15,510 nt of DNA. Origin: JAAZVM01 sp041642635. Lineage in GTDB: Bacteria; Patescibacteriota; Gracilibacteria; BD1-5; UBA6164. Both the position numbers and the translations under genes were made by a program. This document shows positions 1-9,641 of this stretch, one piece after another. The notes under the pieces were generated by a model. It made no database searches. It saw only the letters and a list, made by a program, of their open reading frames with translations, and was not told the DNA's origin. Each line of letters starts with the position of its first letter. The first letter of the stretch is position 1. The stretch lies in contig JBEPWB010000022.1 of NCBI GenBank assembly GCA_041642635.1, forward strand, positions 1 through 15,510. The letters are read 5' to 3'.

Positions 1-1
1 C

Positions 2-256
2 ATGCCCGATATTGTAATTAAAAAGGTAAATGATGAATATGTAATAATTCTTAATGATAAAGCTTCTCCTTTACTTCGTATTAATCCCTATTACTATGAA
101 GTAATGCAGAAGTGTAACAAAGACGATACTTATGATTACTTAGAGAAGAAATTCAAATCAGCGCTATGGATAATAAAAAGTATTGAACAGCGTCGGATGA
201 CAGTCTATAGGATTGCTAAAAAAATTGCTGAAGGCAAAGCAGAGAAATATTTTCAA
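2..256 (+). pseudogene. rpoN: RNA polymerase sigma-54 factor fragment, interrupted at a palindrome
   Basis: This is an internal piece of sigma-54, the sigma factor that works with AAA+ enhancer-binding activators. The frame is open from the left edge, so the ATG at 2 is not a real start. About 85 residues match the end of the core-binding domain: PDIVIKKVNDEYVI, then LRINPYYYEVM, then the hallmark SALWIIKSIEQRRMTVYRIA (compare DAKWLIKSLESR in E. coli). The match ends at EKYFQEN, inside the inverted repeat at 244-267. The next 13 codons, up to a TAA at 293-295, do not continue the family, and the HTH and RpoN box are absent. Base use differs from the rest of the window: arginine is CGT/CGG as well as AGA, its only glycine is GGC, and there is no in-frame TGA. 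I infer that this DNA came from another genome or locus. The family call is firm; its nativeness is doubtful. Confidence 0.85.
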
Positions 257-267
257 GAAAATATTTC
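244..267. repeat. Perfect 24-nt inverted repeat at a gene-gene junction
   Basis: The left arm GAAATATTTTC (244-254) and right arm GAAAATATTTC (257-267) are exact reverse complements around a 2-nt AA centre. The plus-strand sigma-54 reading frame loses its family match here, and the minus-strand hypothetical gene runs in from the other side and also loses its continuation. Two unrelated genes cut at one foldback-capable site is the pattern expected from a chimeric join (template switching during amplification, or misassembly) or from a genuine inversion. It is unlikely to be a terminator, because neither gene is complete. Confidence 0.8.
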
Positions 268-950
268 ATTACTTCAAATTTTTGTTCATCACTAAGTAAA
301 ACATTAGAATAAATAAAATCTAAATCATAAACGCTTATTTTTGTATTTGTGTTAAAAATATTAAATAAATATGTTTTTTCTTCTTCAGATAACTTTGATG
401 TATCAATGCTTGTATGTTTTTTAACTGAATCATTGATATGTTTTTTTCTAGAAATAGCATCATCTTTACTATCAAAAATATTATTTTCCACCAAAAAATT
501 TAACATTTTTGAAGGGTAATTAATTAAAGAAATTAATTTATCATTATGCAGATTTCTTAATTCTTGAGTTAATAACTTTTTTTCGTTTTTTCAAAAATCA
601 AAATCCAATTCATATTTTTCTTTTATTTTTTTTAAATTATTTTTTCTCGGAACAGTTACTTTTAAAACTTCATATTTTAGTTGAGATTTTAGAGTTTCTT
701 TTTTATTGGCAGAATAATCAGAAACTTCTATAGAAATATCTGAATAGTTGTCTTTTGTTTTTAAAAAACTAATAAAATCTTTAATTATATTTTCAGTATC
801 AAAGTTATCAAAAAAATTCACGTCTCAAATAAGTTTTGATTCGATAAAATCTTTTTGTGATTGTTTTAATTCAGAAACTTTATTTTTTTTATTTTCTTGT
901 TTTTCAACAGAATTTATTTTGTTAGAGCTTTGTTTTTCAACTCAAGACAT
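258..950 (-). CDS. Hypothetical lysine-rich protein, 3' end lost at the junction
   Basis: I do not recognise this gene. With TGA=Gly it reads continuously for about 231 residues from ATG at 950 to the inverted repeat at 244-267. TGA codons supply Gly at residues 3, 42 and 120. The first 40 residues are polar and Lys/Gln/Glu-rich (begins MSGVEKQSSNKINSVEKQEN) and look disordered. The rest alternates charged helices and short hydrophobic patches. There is no signal peptide or membrane segment, so it is probably cytoplasmic. Past the repeat the frame reads antisense to the sigma-54 fragment and hits TAG at 216-218, so the true C-terminus is missing. It diverges from rseP, and a good extended -10 promoter lies about 29 bases upstream of the start. 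Confidence 0.7.
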
Positions 951-978
951 AATACTTTACTTAATAAATATTGTATGT

Positions 979-1007
979 ATTATATCATTTTTATACAAAA
1001 AAAGCAA
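979..1007 (-). promoter_or_regulatory. Promoter of the minus-strand hypothetical gene
   Basis: On the minus strand: TTGCTT (1007-1002), a 17-nt spacer, then TATAAT (984-979), preceded by TG in the extended -10 arrangement TGATATAAT. Transcription would start near 972, giving a leader of about 20 nt before the ATG at 950. The same nonamer TGATATAAT precedes the plus-strand gene at 12855. The rest of the divergent spacer (951-1085) is AT-rich. I could not pick a convincing promoter for rseP in it. Confidence 0.6.
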
Positions 1008-1085
1008 AAATAAATAAATTTAAAATAGACTTTTAAATATTTTAAATAAAATAAGTTTGTTTAAAAAATATTTTCTAAAAAATTA

Positions 1086-2510
1086 ATGATGTATATTATT
1101 TTGGGTATTTTTGTTGCTATTGTAATGTTTTCTATAATTGTCCTAATTCACGAATGGGGACATTTTGCAGCAGCAAGAAAATTTTGAGTAAGAGTAGAAG
1201 AATTTTGACTTTGAATCCCCCCACGCGCGAGAAAACTTTTTTATGATAAAAAATGAACACTTTTTAGTTTAAATTGGCTACCAATATGAGGTTTTGTAAA
1301 ACTAACTTGAGAAATGCCAAATACTTTTAATGTTTATGATAAAAATAAAAAAATATACAATAATTATGACTTAGAGAAAGACATAAAAAATTGAATTGAT
1401 ATTTTTGATAAAAACAAAAAAGCTATTTCTAAAGGGGAAAAAGAAGAAATACTAAAATTAATACAAGAAAATAAAGCAGATTATAATTTAGCAAACAAAA
1501 AAACATGGCAACAAGCAATAATAATATTAGCTGGAGTTTTTATGAATTTTTTGCTTGCATGGGTAATTTTTTGGGTACTTTTTGTTATTTGAGTAAGTCC
1601 AATTTGAGTTAATTCAAAAATAGAAACTGATCTTGATATAAAACTAATTCCAACTTATGAAAAAGCTATTGAAAGTTGACTTTTAAAACAAAATCTTTGA
1701 GTTATTTTATATCCAAGTGAAGATAGTATTGCGCAAAATTCTAATCTCAAAGAATGAGATATTTTGTATGAAATAGCTACTTGTGAAACAAAAATGCTAG
1801 ATCATGTTATGTGTGAATGATGAGAAGAGGCTATTTATACAAAAATACAAAAACCAGAACAAGTTATAAAAATAATTCAAAATAATGCTTGAAAAGATGT
1901 AGCTTTTTTTATTAATGCTAATGTTTTAGAAAAAGAAGATGCAAAAAAATATAATAGTCCTTATTTATGATGAGCATTTGTAAGAGTAAGTGTTCCTGAG
2001 TCATGAAAAATATGAACTTATATTTGAGAAAATATAGAAATAAATGAAGAATATGAAATAAAATACTGATTTTTGGAAGCTTGAAAATACTGATTTCTAG
2101 AAACAAAAAACCAAATACTTTTAACTTTTAAATGACTTTGAACTTTATTGCAAAAAATATTTAATCCAGAAACTCCAGAAGAAAGACAAGAAGCAATAGA
2201 AAGTGTTAGTTGACCAATCGGAATAGTTGATTTTATTAGTAAATCTATAACTGCAGGGTTAATTTTTATAATAGTTCTTTGAGCTATTATAAGTATAAAT
2301 TTATGAGTATTTAACTTGCTACCAATTCCTGCTCTTGATTGATGAAGATTTATTTTTATTACGGTAAATTGACTCATCAAAAAAATATTTTGAAGAAAAG
2401 CAATAAGTGAACAAGTTGAAGGATTCGTGCATTTTTGATTTTTTGTTCTATTAATTGCATTAAGTTTAATAATAGCGTATAATGATGTTAATAAAATAAT
2501 TGGTAATTAA
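1086..2510 (+). CDS. rseP: Site-2 intramembrane metalloprotease, RseP/S2P family
   Basis: This is a membrane zinc protease of the M50 family. Family members cut transmembrane segments of anti-sigma factors or signal-peptide remnants within the membrane. The product has 474 residues with TGA=Gly. A first membrane helix carries the zinc motif HEWGH (22-26), followed by FGVRVEEFGLGIPPR and the conserved SLNWLPIGGFVKL block. A second helix lies around 140-169 with NFLLAW. A PDZ-like region follows (from about 205, with LKEGDILYEI). The C-terminal part has SVSGPIGIVDF and the third zinc ligand motif LPIPALDGGRF (LDGG near 417-420). Many invariant glycines here are TGA. An ATG pair at 1086 and 1089 leaves the start ambiguous by one codon; there is no Shine-Dalgarno. 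The HD-domain gene begins 5 nt after the stop, implying one transcript. The natural substrate is unknown. Confidence 0.95.
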
Positions 2511-2515
2511 AAAAT

Positions 2516-3127
2516 ATGTCTGAAAAATTTATGACTGAAGATATTTTACAAAATGCAAAAAATTATGTTAATAAATTAATGTTTCCCTTAGAAAACCATT
2601 ACTATCATAGCTACGATCATGCTTTAGATGTTATGGAGAGAGCAATATATTTATCTAAAAAAGAAGGATTAAGCGAAAGTGATATAGAAATAATGTGATT
2701 AGCTGGAATATTCCATGATGCTGGTTTTATAATTCAATATGACAAAAATGAACCAATTGGTGCAAAAATCGCTAGAAATTACCTAAAAAGTATATTATAT
2801 CCAGAAGATAAAATTCAAAAGATTGAAAGAATAATACTAGCTACTGATCCAGATTATGAAAAACCCAAAGATATTTATGAAGAAATAATAAAAGATTCTG
2901 ATATGGATAATCTTGGTAGGGATGATTTTATGGAAAAAAACAACAATATTAAAAAAGAATTAGAAATAATTAAAAAAATAAAAATAAAAGACCCTGAATG
3001 GAAACATGCATCAGTTCAATTATTAAAAGAATTTAAATACAAAACAAATTCTCAAAAATACGAAAGAAATCATCAAAAAGTAGAAAACTTAAAAAAAATG
3101 ATAATTGAATTAGAATCAGAAGAATAA
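2516..3127 (+). CDS. HD-domain metal-dependent phosphohydrolase
   Basis: A 203-residue soluble protein of the HD superfamily, whose members hydrolyse phosphomonoesters or phosphodiesters, often of nucleotides, with a divalent metal. The ligands are visible in order: HSYDHALDVMERA (31-43; H31/H35), the central LAGIFHDAG with H67-D68, and a late aspartate in IIKDSDMDNLG (D127/D129). The segment after about 140 is Lys/Glu-rich and helical. There is one in-frame TGA (Gly61, at 2696-2698); most other glycines are GGN. It lies 5 nt behind rseP and ends at a strong terminator, so the two form an operon. It has no RelA/SpoT synthetase part and no GGDEF or other fused domain. The fold is clear; the substrate cannot be told from the sequence. 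Confidence 0.85.
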
Positions 3128-3128
3128 A

Positions 3129-3164
3129 AATAAACTTTAAGAATTATCTTAAAGTTTATTTTTT
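3129..3164 (+). terminator. Intrinsic terminator of the rseP-HD operon
   Basis: A perfect 13-bp stem, AATAAACTTTAAG (3129-3141) with CTTAAAGTTTATT (3148-3160), has a 6-nt loop and is followed by a T run to 3164. It begins 2 nt after the TAA of the HD gene and separates that operon from tgt. Confidence 0.85.
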
Positions 3165-3223
3165 ATTGATTTTTTTGTTTAATTTTATATATTTAGTCAG
3201 ATTTTATTTTAAAAAAACAAAAA

Positions 3224-4417
3224 ATGTTTGATTTCAAATTTGATTTACAAAAAAAAGATGGAAAAGCTAGAGCTTGAGAATTTTTTACTGAACATGGAAG
3301 CATAAAAACTCCAGTTTTTATGCCAGTTGGAACAAAAGCAACAGTAAAATGAATTACAAAAGAAGATTTGGATGAAATGTGAGCACAAATAATCCTAAAT
3401 AATACTTATCATTTATACCTAAGACCTGGAGATAAAACTCTAAAAGAATTTTGATGAGTTCATAAATTCCAAAATTATGACAAACCTATTTTGACTGACT
3501 CTTGATGATTTCAAGTTTTTTCTCTTGGAAATATCAAGAGACCGGTCTCAAATGAGACCGGTCTCGAGTCATCATTAGTAAAAATTACTGAAGATTGAGT
3601 TAATTTTAGAAGTTTTATAGATTGATCAAGGCATTATTTTGACGCTGAAAATGTTATGGATATTCAATCAAATATTTGAGCAGACATAATTATGGCTTTT
3701 GATGAATGTGCGCCTTGAAAATCTAGCAAAATTTATGCTAGACAAGCTATGGAAAGAACTCACAGATGGGCTGACAGATGTGTAAAAAGATGGAAAGAAA
3801 ATAATAAAAAAAGATTTGAAAACCAAGAATACACTCAAGCTCTCTTTCCAATAATTCAATGAGTAAATTTTGATGATTTGAGAATAGAGAGTGCTAATTA
3901 TATTTCAAAATTGGATACTCCAGGAATTGCTATTTGATGATTATCGGTTTGAGAACCAAAACTAGATATGTACAGAGTTTTAGATACTCTAAATCCACAT
4001 TTACCAGAAAACAAACCTAGATATTTGATGTGAGTATGAACTCCAGAAGACTTAATTGAAGCGATTTACAGAGGAATAGATATGTTTGATTGTGTTTTAC
4101 CAACTAGACTTTGAAGACACGGAGTAGCTTTTACTTATGAATGAAATATAAAAGTAAAAAACGAAAAATTTAAACTGGATAAAACACCTATAGATAAAAA
4201 TTGCGAATGCAAAGTTTGTAAAAATTATACAAAATGATATTTAAGACATTTAATTGCAGAAAATGAATTACTTTGAATGCAATTATTAAGTTACCATAAT
4301 TTATTTTTTCTAATTAATTTGACTACCAAAGCAAGAGAAGCAATTTTAGAAAATAGATTTGATCAATTCAGAGATGACTTTTGGAAAAAATATCCAAAAG
4401 ATGTATTAAAAAAATAA
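3224..4417 (+). CDS. tgt: tRNA-guanine(34) transglycosylase (queuine tRNA-ribosyltransferase)
   Basis: Exchanges guanine at wobble position 34 of GUN-anticodon tRNAs (Asp, Asn, His, Tyr) for a queuosine precursor. The 397-residue product has all key features: TDSGGFQVFSLG (91-102; D92), IMAFDEC (D160), VQ-type IIQGVNFDDLR, the nucleophile in MFDCVLPTRLGRHG (D289), and the zinc site C327-x-C329-x2-C332 plus H358. The spacings from nucleophile to first Cys (38) and from last Cys to His (26) equal those of the Zymomonas enzyme. The adjacent glycines of TDSGGF are both TGA. Residues 103-118 form a loop somewhat longer than usual, encoded by two copies of a GC-rich palindrome (3538-3565) that keep the frame. 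It has its own terminator, shared with the convergent downstream gene. No queuosine synthesis genes are in view, so the base is probably salvaged; this is inference. Confidence 0.97.
3538..3565. repeat. Tandem GC-rich palindrome inside tgt
   Basis: The 12-mer GAGACCGGTCTC occurs at 3538-3549 and again at 3554-3565, separated by AAAT. Each copy is a perfect palindrome, and the pair can fold as one 12-bp stem with a 4-nt loop. Eight of the 12 bases are G or C in an otherwise very AT-rich gene. The two copies are read in different frames (RPVS and ETGL), so the sequence is conserved as DNA or RNA, not as protein. It sits in the variable loop between SLG and LVKITEDGV of Tgt. I saw no further copy in the window. 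Confidence 0.85.
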
Positions 4418-4446
4418 CAACTTTTTAAAAAGTTGTTATTTTTTTA
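4413..4446. terminator. Bidirectional terminator between tgt and the convergent membrane-protein gene
   Basis: A perfect 28-nt palindrome, AATAACAACTTTTT (4413-4426) with its complement (4427-4440), is flanked by an A run on the left and a T run (to 4445) on the right. It therefore works in either direction. The TAA of tgt (4415-4417) lies within the stem, and the TAA of the minus-strand gene (4444-4446) lies in the T run. Confidence 0.85.
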
Positions 4447-7400
4447 TTTGATTTCAAATAATGCTTTATAAGTTGTTCAAATCAAATTATTTATTGCAGT
4501 AATTGAAACTTCCCTATTTGAAAAATAATTTTTATATCTTTGTAAATAAGAAAAATTATTTTCATCTATAGAATTATTTTCCAAAAGATTTAGAATAAAT
4601 TTAGCACATTCCAATCTTTTCTCTCACCTAGGAATAATATTTCAATCAGAATCAAAACTATCATAGTTTATTCATGCAATTCTCAAATATTCGTTCATAG
4701 AATTATTTTTCTCATACTGATCAAGTCATATTTTTAAACAAACACTATCAGTAGAAATTAATTCTATATCATTAGAAACAAAAGTTTCTAATAATTTTTC
4801 ATATCTATTTGTTAAATCTTTAGTTGATGATTGATCAATAGTTGCAGCATTTAAATCAAGTAATAAATATTTTATATCTATTGCTTTAAAATTATTTATA
4901 GTATCTGAAAGACTATTAGCATAAATATAATCATTAAAATTAAATAATAGACTATCCTCTAACAATCTAGTATTATTTTCTGAAATATAATATCTTAGAA
5001 ATGTACCAACCCTATAAATATTTTGTTTATTTTTAAAATCATCGGATGGATTAGCTATGTTTTTGTATAGATTTTGTTTTGCATTACTTGCAAGTTGTCA
5101 TAACTCATTACCTCTTTCCAAAGAATTTAAAATAGAAAATACTAAATCAATGTCAGCATCTAATATTTCTGGGGTAACTTCAATTATTCTTGAAGAAATA
5201 TTATCTTGTAAAAAATCTTTTTTCTTATCCTCAGCAATATTCAAAGTATAAAGTATTTTTATATAATCATTATGATACAAAAATATTGCAGAATCACTTG
5301 TTATTTGTCATGATTTATATTCTTTATATCAAGCATTTTTCAAGTTATTGAAAGTATTTGGAATTATTGAATTAAATACATAAACTAAGAAAATACTCAA
5401 AAATATAAATGCTCAAAATAATTTTAATAAGTATGATTTGTTATTATTTTCATATTTTTCATAATTAATAATATTATATCAGGCTAATCAAATCATTAAT
5501 AAAAATGAAAAATACATAGTGATTCAATACCAAACTATCCCAAAACTAGAAACTAACCATAAAAAAGTATAAATTGAAGCAAAAACTAAATTTAGAGTAA
5601 AAATATAATTTAGTCTAGTCTTTTTTAATGTAAATATTAAATAAAGTGTAGGAATAAAAAATCAAATAAATAGAAAAAAGTATCAAACAGGAATATTTAT
5701 AACAGAAAATAAATCAACTATTTTTCAAGGAATATTTCTGGAATCTTTATATTTTTGAACTATTAAGTCATAATTTTCACTAGAAAAATTATTTTTATCT
5801 AATATATTTTTTAATTCTCATAAATTATCAACTTGGAAAATATAACTTTCATTATAAGTAGTTATAAGATTGTCCAAATAATCAATATCTTGTTCATCTA
5901 AAGGATTTGCCAAAAATGAAATTTGTCCTCAAGTATTTGAATTAGTGATTTTTTGAGATATTTCTTCATAAAAAATTTCCCTAGTTTCTTCTGCTAATTT
6001 TTCTACTTCAGCTTGCAAAATCAAGTTTTGATAATTTTCAAAATCTTGTAAATACCTAGTACTTATTTGTGAAATAAGTTCATTTAATCTTTCTTGACTT
6101 TGAGAATTTTCTTGTGCTAAAATTTCTCTTGCTTGATTAGTTGATACATTAACAATATATTCTCTAGTTTTATCTGCTATTTCATCTTCTCAAAAAGTTT
6201 TTGCTAAATCATCAGCAGTAACATATTTTGAAAAATTTATATCATAAATACTAGGATTATTTCAAAGATCAAAAACATCTGTATTATTAGTTAAAACTCT
6301 TGATAAATTTTCTTCTGGAATTTGAGAAATATTTTCTCACGAAATTGTTTCAGTTTTATATGGCAAATAAGAAATTATTTGTAATAAAGCTAAAACAACA
6401 AAAAATATAGGATATATTGGTTTTTTATAACTAAGAAAAATAAATATAAGAGGAATTAATGCCAAAAACAAAAATCAAATATCAGTGTATTCTCAAGCCT
6501 GATTTTTTTGCATTGTAAGATTCCAAGGCATATAAACAAAATCTAAAATACCCTCTTCATAACCAAAATATCTAAGTAAATCTTCATTTGTAGTTATAGC
6601 ATTTTCTGTTTTTCTTTCTACTCTAAAATCTTGTCTTATTTGATTAATTTCCTCTTGAGTATAAATTTTTGTATAATCTGCATGAAATCTATCTCAACTA
6701 CCATTTAATATTTCTCTAACTCAAAAATTTGGAAAAGTTTCTACAATATTTTTTGCAAACCAAGGAGTCAAAATAAATATAACTCAAACAATAAAGATTA
6801 GAATCTCTTTTAAAAATTTTATCAAATTATCTTTCTTAACAAAAAATCAAATTCAAAGTAATGTAGCTCATAAAATTATAGCAGAAATTCAAAAAGTTAT
6901 TTCAAAATTTGGAATATTATATGGATTGATAATTACATTCATCATTGCCCAAAAATCAAAAATAGTGAAAAAACCTAGTAAAAAACTCAAAAAACCAAGA
7001 AAACCAAGTAATCAAATTCTAGCATAACTTATAATTGATATTATTCAGATAATAAAAAACAAAGCTGTGAATTTTATACTGAAAGCAAATCAAGCTAATA
7101 TTCAAATTATAAAAATGTAGAAAAGTGATAATTTTTTTCAATTATTATCTCTCTCATATAAAAAATATTTTATAATTGCATAAACTCAAATAACAGTTAC
7201 AAAAAACAATCAAGCATCTACTTTCATATCTTTTGTTGTCAAAAAAACTGTCATTGGTAAAGCTATAAATAGAGTTGATAATATTATTGGTAAATCTATA
7301 TAGGATTTTTTTTCTAAATTTTTACTTTTTAATAAATCATTAAAAACTATATTTAAAACAATAAAACTAATAAATAATCCTGAAATATTTACAAAAAAAG

Positions 7401-8253
7401 CAAATGTTGCATTTCATAACATATATCATATTCCCGTAAAAACTTGCCAAGAATAGATTGAAGAAAGAGATAAAATATTTCAGGCCTCAGCCATTAAATG
7501 AGGATAGTTCATATAAACTCATAAATCATCCCATCAAATTGGGAAAGGTCTAAAAATCGAGACTAGTGCTACTGATAAAACAAAAAATGCTAATAACACA
7601 AAGAATTCTGTTGTTAAAAATTTTAAATAACTTCATTCTTTTATGTTAATTTTATAATCTTTTTCTAAAAAACTATTTTTATAAGATTTTGCATTATTTC
7701 TTCAAAACCATCAAAAAACTCAAAGAATTATTAATACAACAAAAATATTATACAAACCAAAACTTCAAAGTATTACTAATAAAGTAACAAATAAAGCAAA
7801 TCAAAGTCAAAGCGATAATAATAAATTAAAACTAGGAGAAAAATCTTTGTCATTATTTGGTATTTTATCTAAAATAAAAGCTCAAAAACTTGTAGTAAAA
7901 ATAAAAATAATTATTGGAACTAAACTAAAAAATAGTATCTTAAAAAATAAAGTTATTCATAAAACAATAAAATTGTTAGAAGGATTTTCTACAAAAAAGA
8001 AAAAAGTAAGACAAACAAGCAATAAATTCAAAAGAAAATATCCCAAAATATGAATATTTTTAAAATATGCTATTTCTTTAGATTTTGATAATTGGAAAAA
8101 TTTATAGATTCAATATCAAATCAATAATAATACAGCGTAAAAAGAGTATCATTCAAAACTAGTTAAATGTCCCGAATAAACAAAATAGTAATAATAAACT
8201 ATGAATGCTGAAAACAACAATAAAGCCAAAATTTTAAAAAGATAATTTAGCAT
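4444..8253 (-). CDS. Very large polytopic membrane protein, GT-C glycosyltransferase-like
   Basis: A 1269-residue protein, readable only with TGA=Gly. The N-terminal part (about 1-590) is a series of hydrophobic helices. Extracytoplasmic loops carry GWDDLGVYMNYPHLM (W241-D242-D243) and TTKDMKVDAGLFF (K341-D342), acidic loop motifs typical of GT-C enzymes (PMT/ArnT-like) that move sugars from lipid carriers. PWNLTM and YTDIGF occur near 575-590. A soluble, Glu/Gln-rich, probably coiled-coil region follows (about 640-850, with AREILAQENSQSQERLNEL). A second membrane block (about 852-963) and a soluble C-terminal domain of some 300 residues end the protein. ATG at 8253 follows an A-rich leader and begins with a hydrophobic helix. 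The gene is monocistronic and convergent with tgt. The GT-C assignment rests on topology and loop acids, not on close similarity; donor and acceptor are unknown. The family could instead be an uncharacterised CPR membrane protein. Confidence 0.75.
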
Positions 8254-8294
8254 TTTTCTTTTTTTAAATAATAAATATAAAAATAATTAAGCTA

Positions 8295-8322
8295 ATAATA
8301 ATTTTGTATTAAAAATGTGCAA
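8295..8322 (-). promoter_or_regulatory. Promoter candidate for the GT-C-like gene
   Basis: On the minus strand: TTGCAC (8322-8317), a 16-nt spacer, then TATTAT (8300-8295), about 41 nt before the ATG at 8253. It lies in the 152-nt spacer shared with the divergent malic enzyme gene. Assigned from consensus and spacing only. Confidence 0.45.
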
Positions 8323-8330
8323 TTTTTTTT

Positions 8331-8364
8331 TTGATTTTATGTTAAAAAGTGTTAATATATTAAC
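8331..8364 (+). promoter_or_regulatory. Promoter candidate of malic enzyme with overlapping palindromic operator
   Basis: TTGATT (8331-8336), a 16-nt spacer and TAATAT (8353-8358) form a plausible plus-strand promoter about 47 nt upstream of the ATG at 8406. The -10 falls inside a perfect 14-nt palindrome, GTTAATATATTAAC (8351-8364), which has the form of a dimeric repressor site. Another -10-like TATAAA lies at 8367-8372. In such AT-rich DNA a chance palindrome is possible. Confidence 0.4.
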
Positions 8365-8405
8365 TATATAAAATATAGCATTATTTAATAAAAAATTACA
8401 AAAAT

Positions 8406-9539
8406 ATGAATTACTTTGAAAAAAGCCTAAAAATGCATGAAGAATTGCAATGAAAAATTGATTTTAAATCAAAGGTAGAGATAAATTCAAAAGAATTACT
8501 TTCAACAGCATATTCACCTTGAGTTGCAGAACCTTGCAGAGAAATACAAAAAGACCCTGAAAACGCTTATAAATATACAATAAAAGCTAATACAATCGCT
8601 GTAATAAGTGATTGAAGCGCAGTTTTATGACTCTGAAATATTTGATGATTAGCTGGTTTGCCAGTTATGGAGTGAAAATGTGTATTATTAAAAGAATTTG
8701 CTTGAGTTAACAGTTTTCCAATTGTTTTGGATACACAAGATACTGAACAAATAATCCAAACTATAAAAAATATTGCACCAACCGTTTGATGAATAAACCT
8801 AGAAGATATTAGCGCGCCTAGATGTTTTGAAATAGAAAACAGACTAAAAGCAGAATTAAATATTCCAGTTTTTCATGACGATCAACACGGAACTGCAATA
8901 GTTACGCTTGCTTGACTTATTAATGCAACAAAAATAACTAACAAATCAAAAGAAAAAACAAAAATAGTTGTAAACTGACTTTGAGCTGCAGGAACAGCAA
9001 TTATAAAACTTTTAAATTTATATGGTTTTAAAAATATAATTGTTTGTGATAGTAAATGAATAATTTCACCAGTAAGAACTGATTTGAACAAAGAGAAACA
9101 AGAAATACTAAAAATAACTAACAAACAACATCTTAGTTGAACCCTAGAAGATGCAATAGTTTGAGCTGATGTTTTTGTTTGAGTAAGTGCTGCTTGAGCA
9201 TTAACTAAAGAGATGGTAAAAACTATGCACAATGATCCAATTATATTTGCAATGGCTAATCCAACTCCAGAAATAATGCCCGAAGACGCGATTGAAGCTT
9301 GAGCAAAAATAATTGCAACTGGTAGAAGTGATTATCCAAACCAACTAAATAATGTTTTAGTTTTTCCATGATTATTTGCCTGAGCGCTAAAAAATAGAGT
9401 GGAACAAATCACAGAAAAACATAAGCTAAAAGCTGCACAATCACTAGCTGATTATGTAAAAAACCCAACCCCAGAAGAAATAATCCCAAGCCCACTAGAC
9501 AAAAATGTTGCAAATATTATTTCCCAAGTAATAGTATAA
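8406..9539 (+). CDS. Malic enzyme, malate dehydrogenase (oxaloacetate-decarboxylating)
   Basis: Converts malate to pyruvate and CO2 while reducing NAD(P)+, in the cytoplasm. The 377-residue product is the short bacterial form, with no phosphotransacetylase-like extension. Motifs in order: STAYSPGVAEPC with catalytic Tyr36; MEGKCVLLKEFAG with the catalytic lysine (K91); NLEDISAPRCFEIE (E133/D134) and FHDDQHGTAI (D158/D159) for the divalent metal; the dinucleotide loop NGLGAAG (190-196); then MANPTPEIMPEDA and TGRSDYPNQLNNVLVFPG. By hand count, 22 of its 27 glycines are TGA and 5 are GGA/GGT. Cofactor choice (NAD or NADP) cannot be settled by eye. It stands alone, divergent from the GT-C-like gene, with its own terminator. 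In a reduced genome it would be a route from scavenged malate to pyruvate and reducing power, which is inference. Confidence 0.96.
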
Positions 9540-9565
9540 AAATCCTTTTAAAAAAGGATTTTTTT
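9538..9565 (+). terminator. Intrinsic terminator of malic enzyme
   Basis: A 12-bp stem, AAAAATCCTTTT (9538-9549) with AAAAGGATTTTT (9552-9563), has a 2-nt loop and a T run to 9565. It overlaps the last two bases of the stop codon (9537-9539). Confidence 0.8.
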
Positions 9566-9641
9566 GTTCAAAAAAAAATTTTAGTTGTATTTTATAACTT
9601 AGTGTTTAAAATAAATAAAAATATTTTTAAAAAATAAAATA

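Noticed and set aside
216..506. A minus-strand open frame of 96 codons starting at 506 as a separate small gene
   Set aside because: It is the 3' part of the recoded gene starting at 950 (the TGA at 593-591 is Gly), and its last codons are read antisense through the sigma-54 fragment beyond the junction.
2018..2380. A 120-codon minus-strand open frame
   Set aside because: It lies wholly inside rseP on the opposite strand, has no family resemblance, and exists because minus-strand stops are rare opposite this codon usage.
3538..3565. The doubled palindrome as a transcription terminator or CRISPR repeat
   Set aside because: No T run follows, it is in the middle of an intact tgt frame, and there are only two copies with a 4-nt spacer.
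8882..9232. A 116-codon minus-strand open frame
   Set aside because: Antisense shadow of malic enzyme; the plus strand carries the catalytic and nucleotide-binding motifs.
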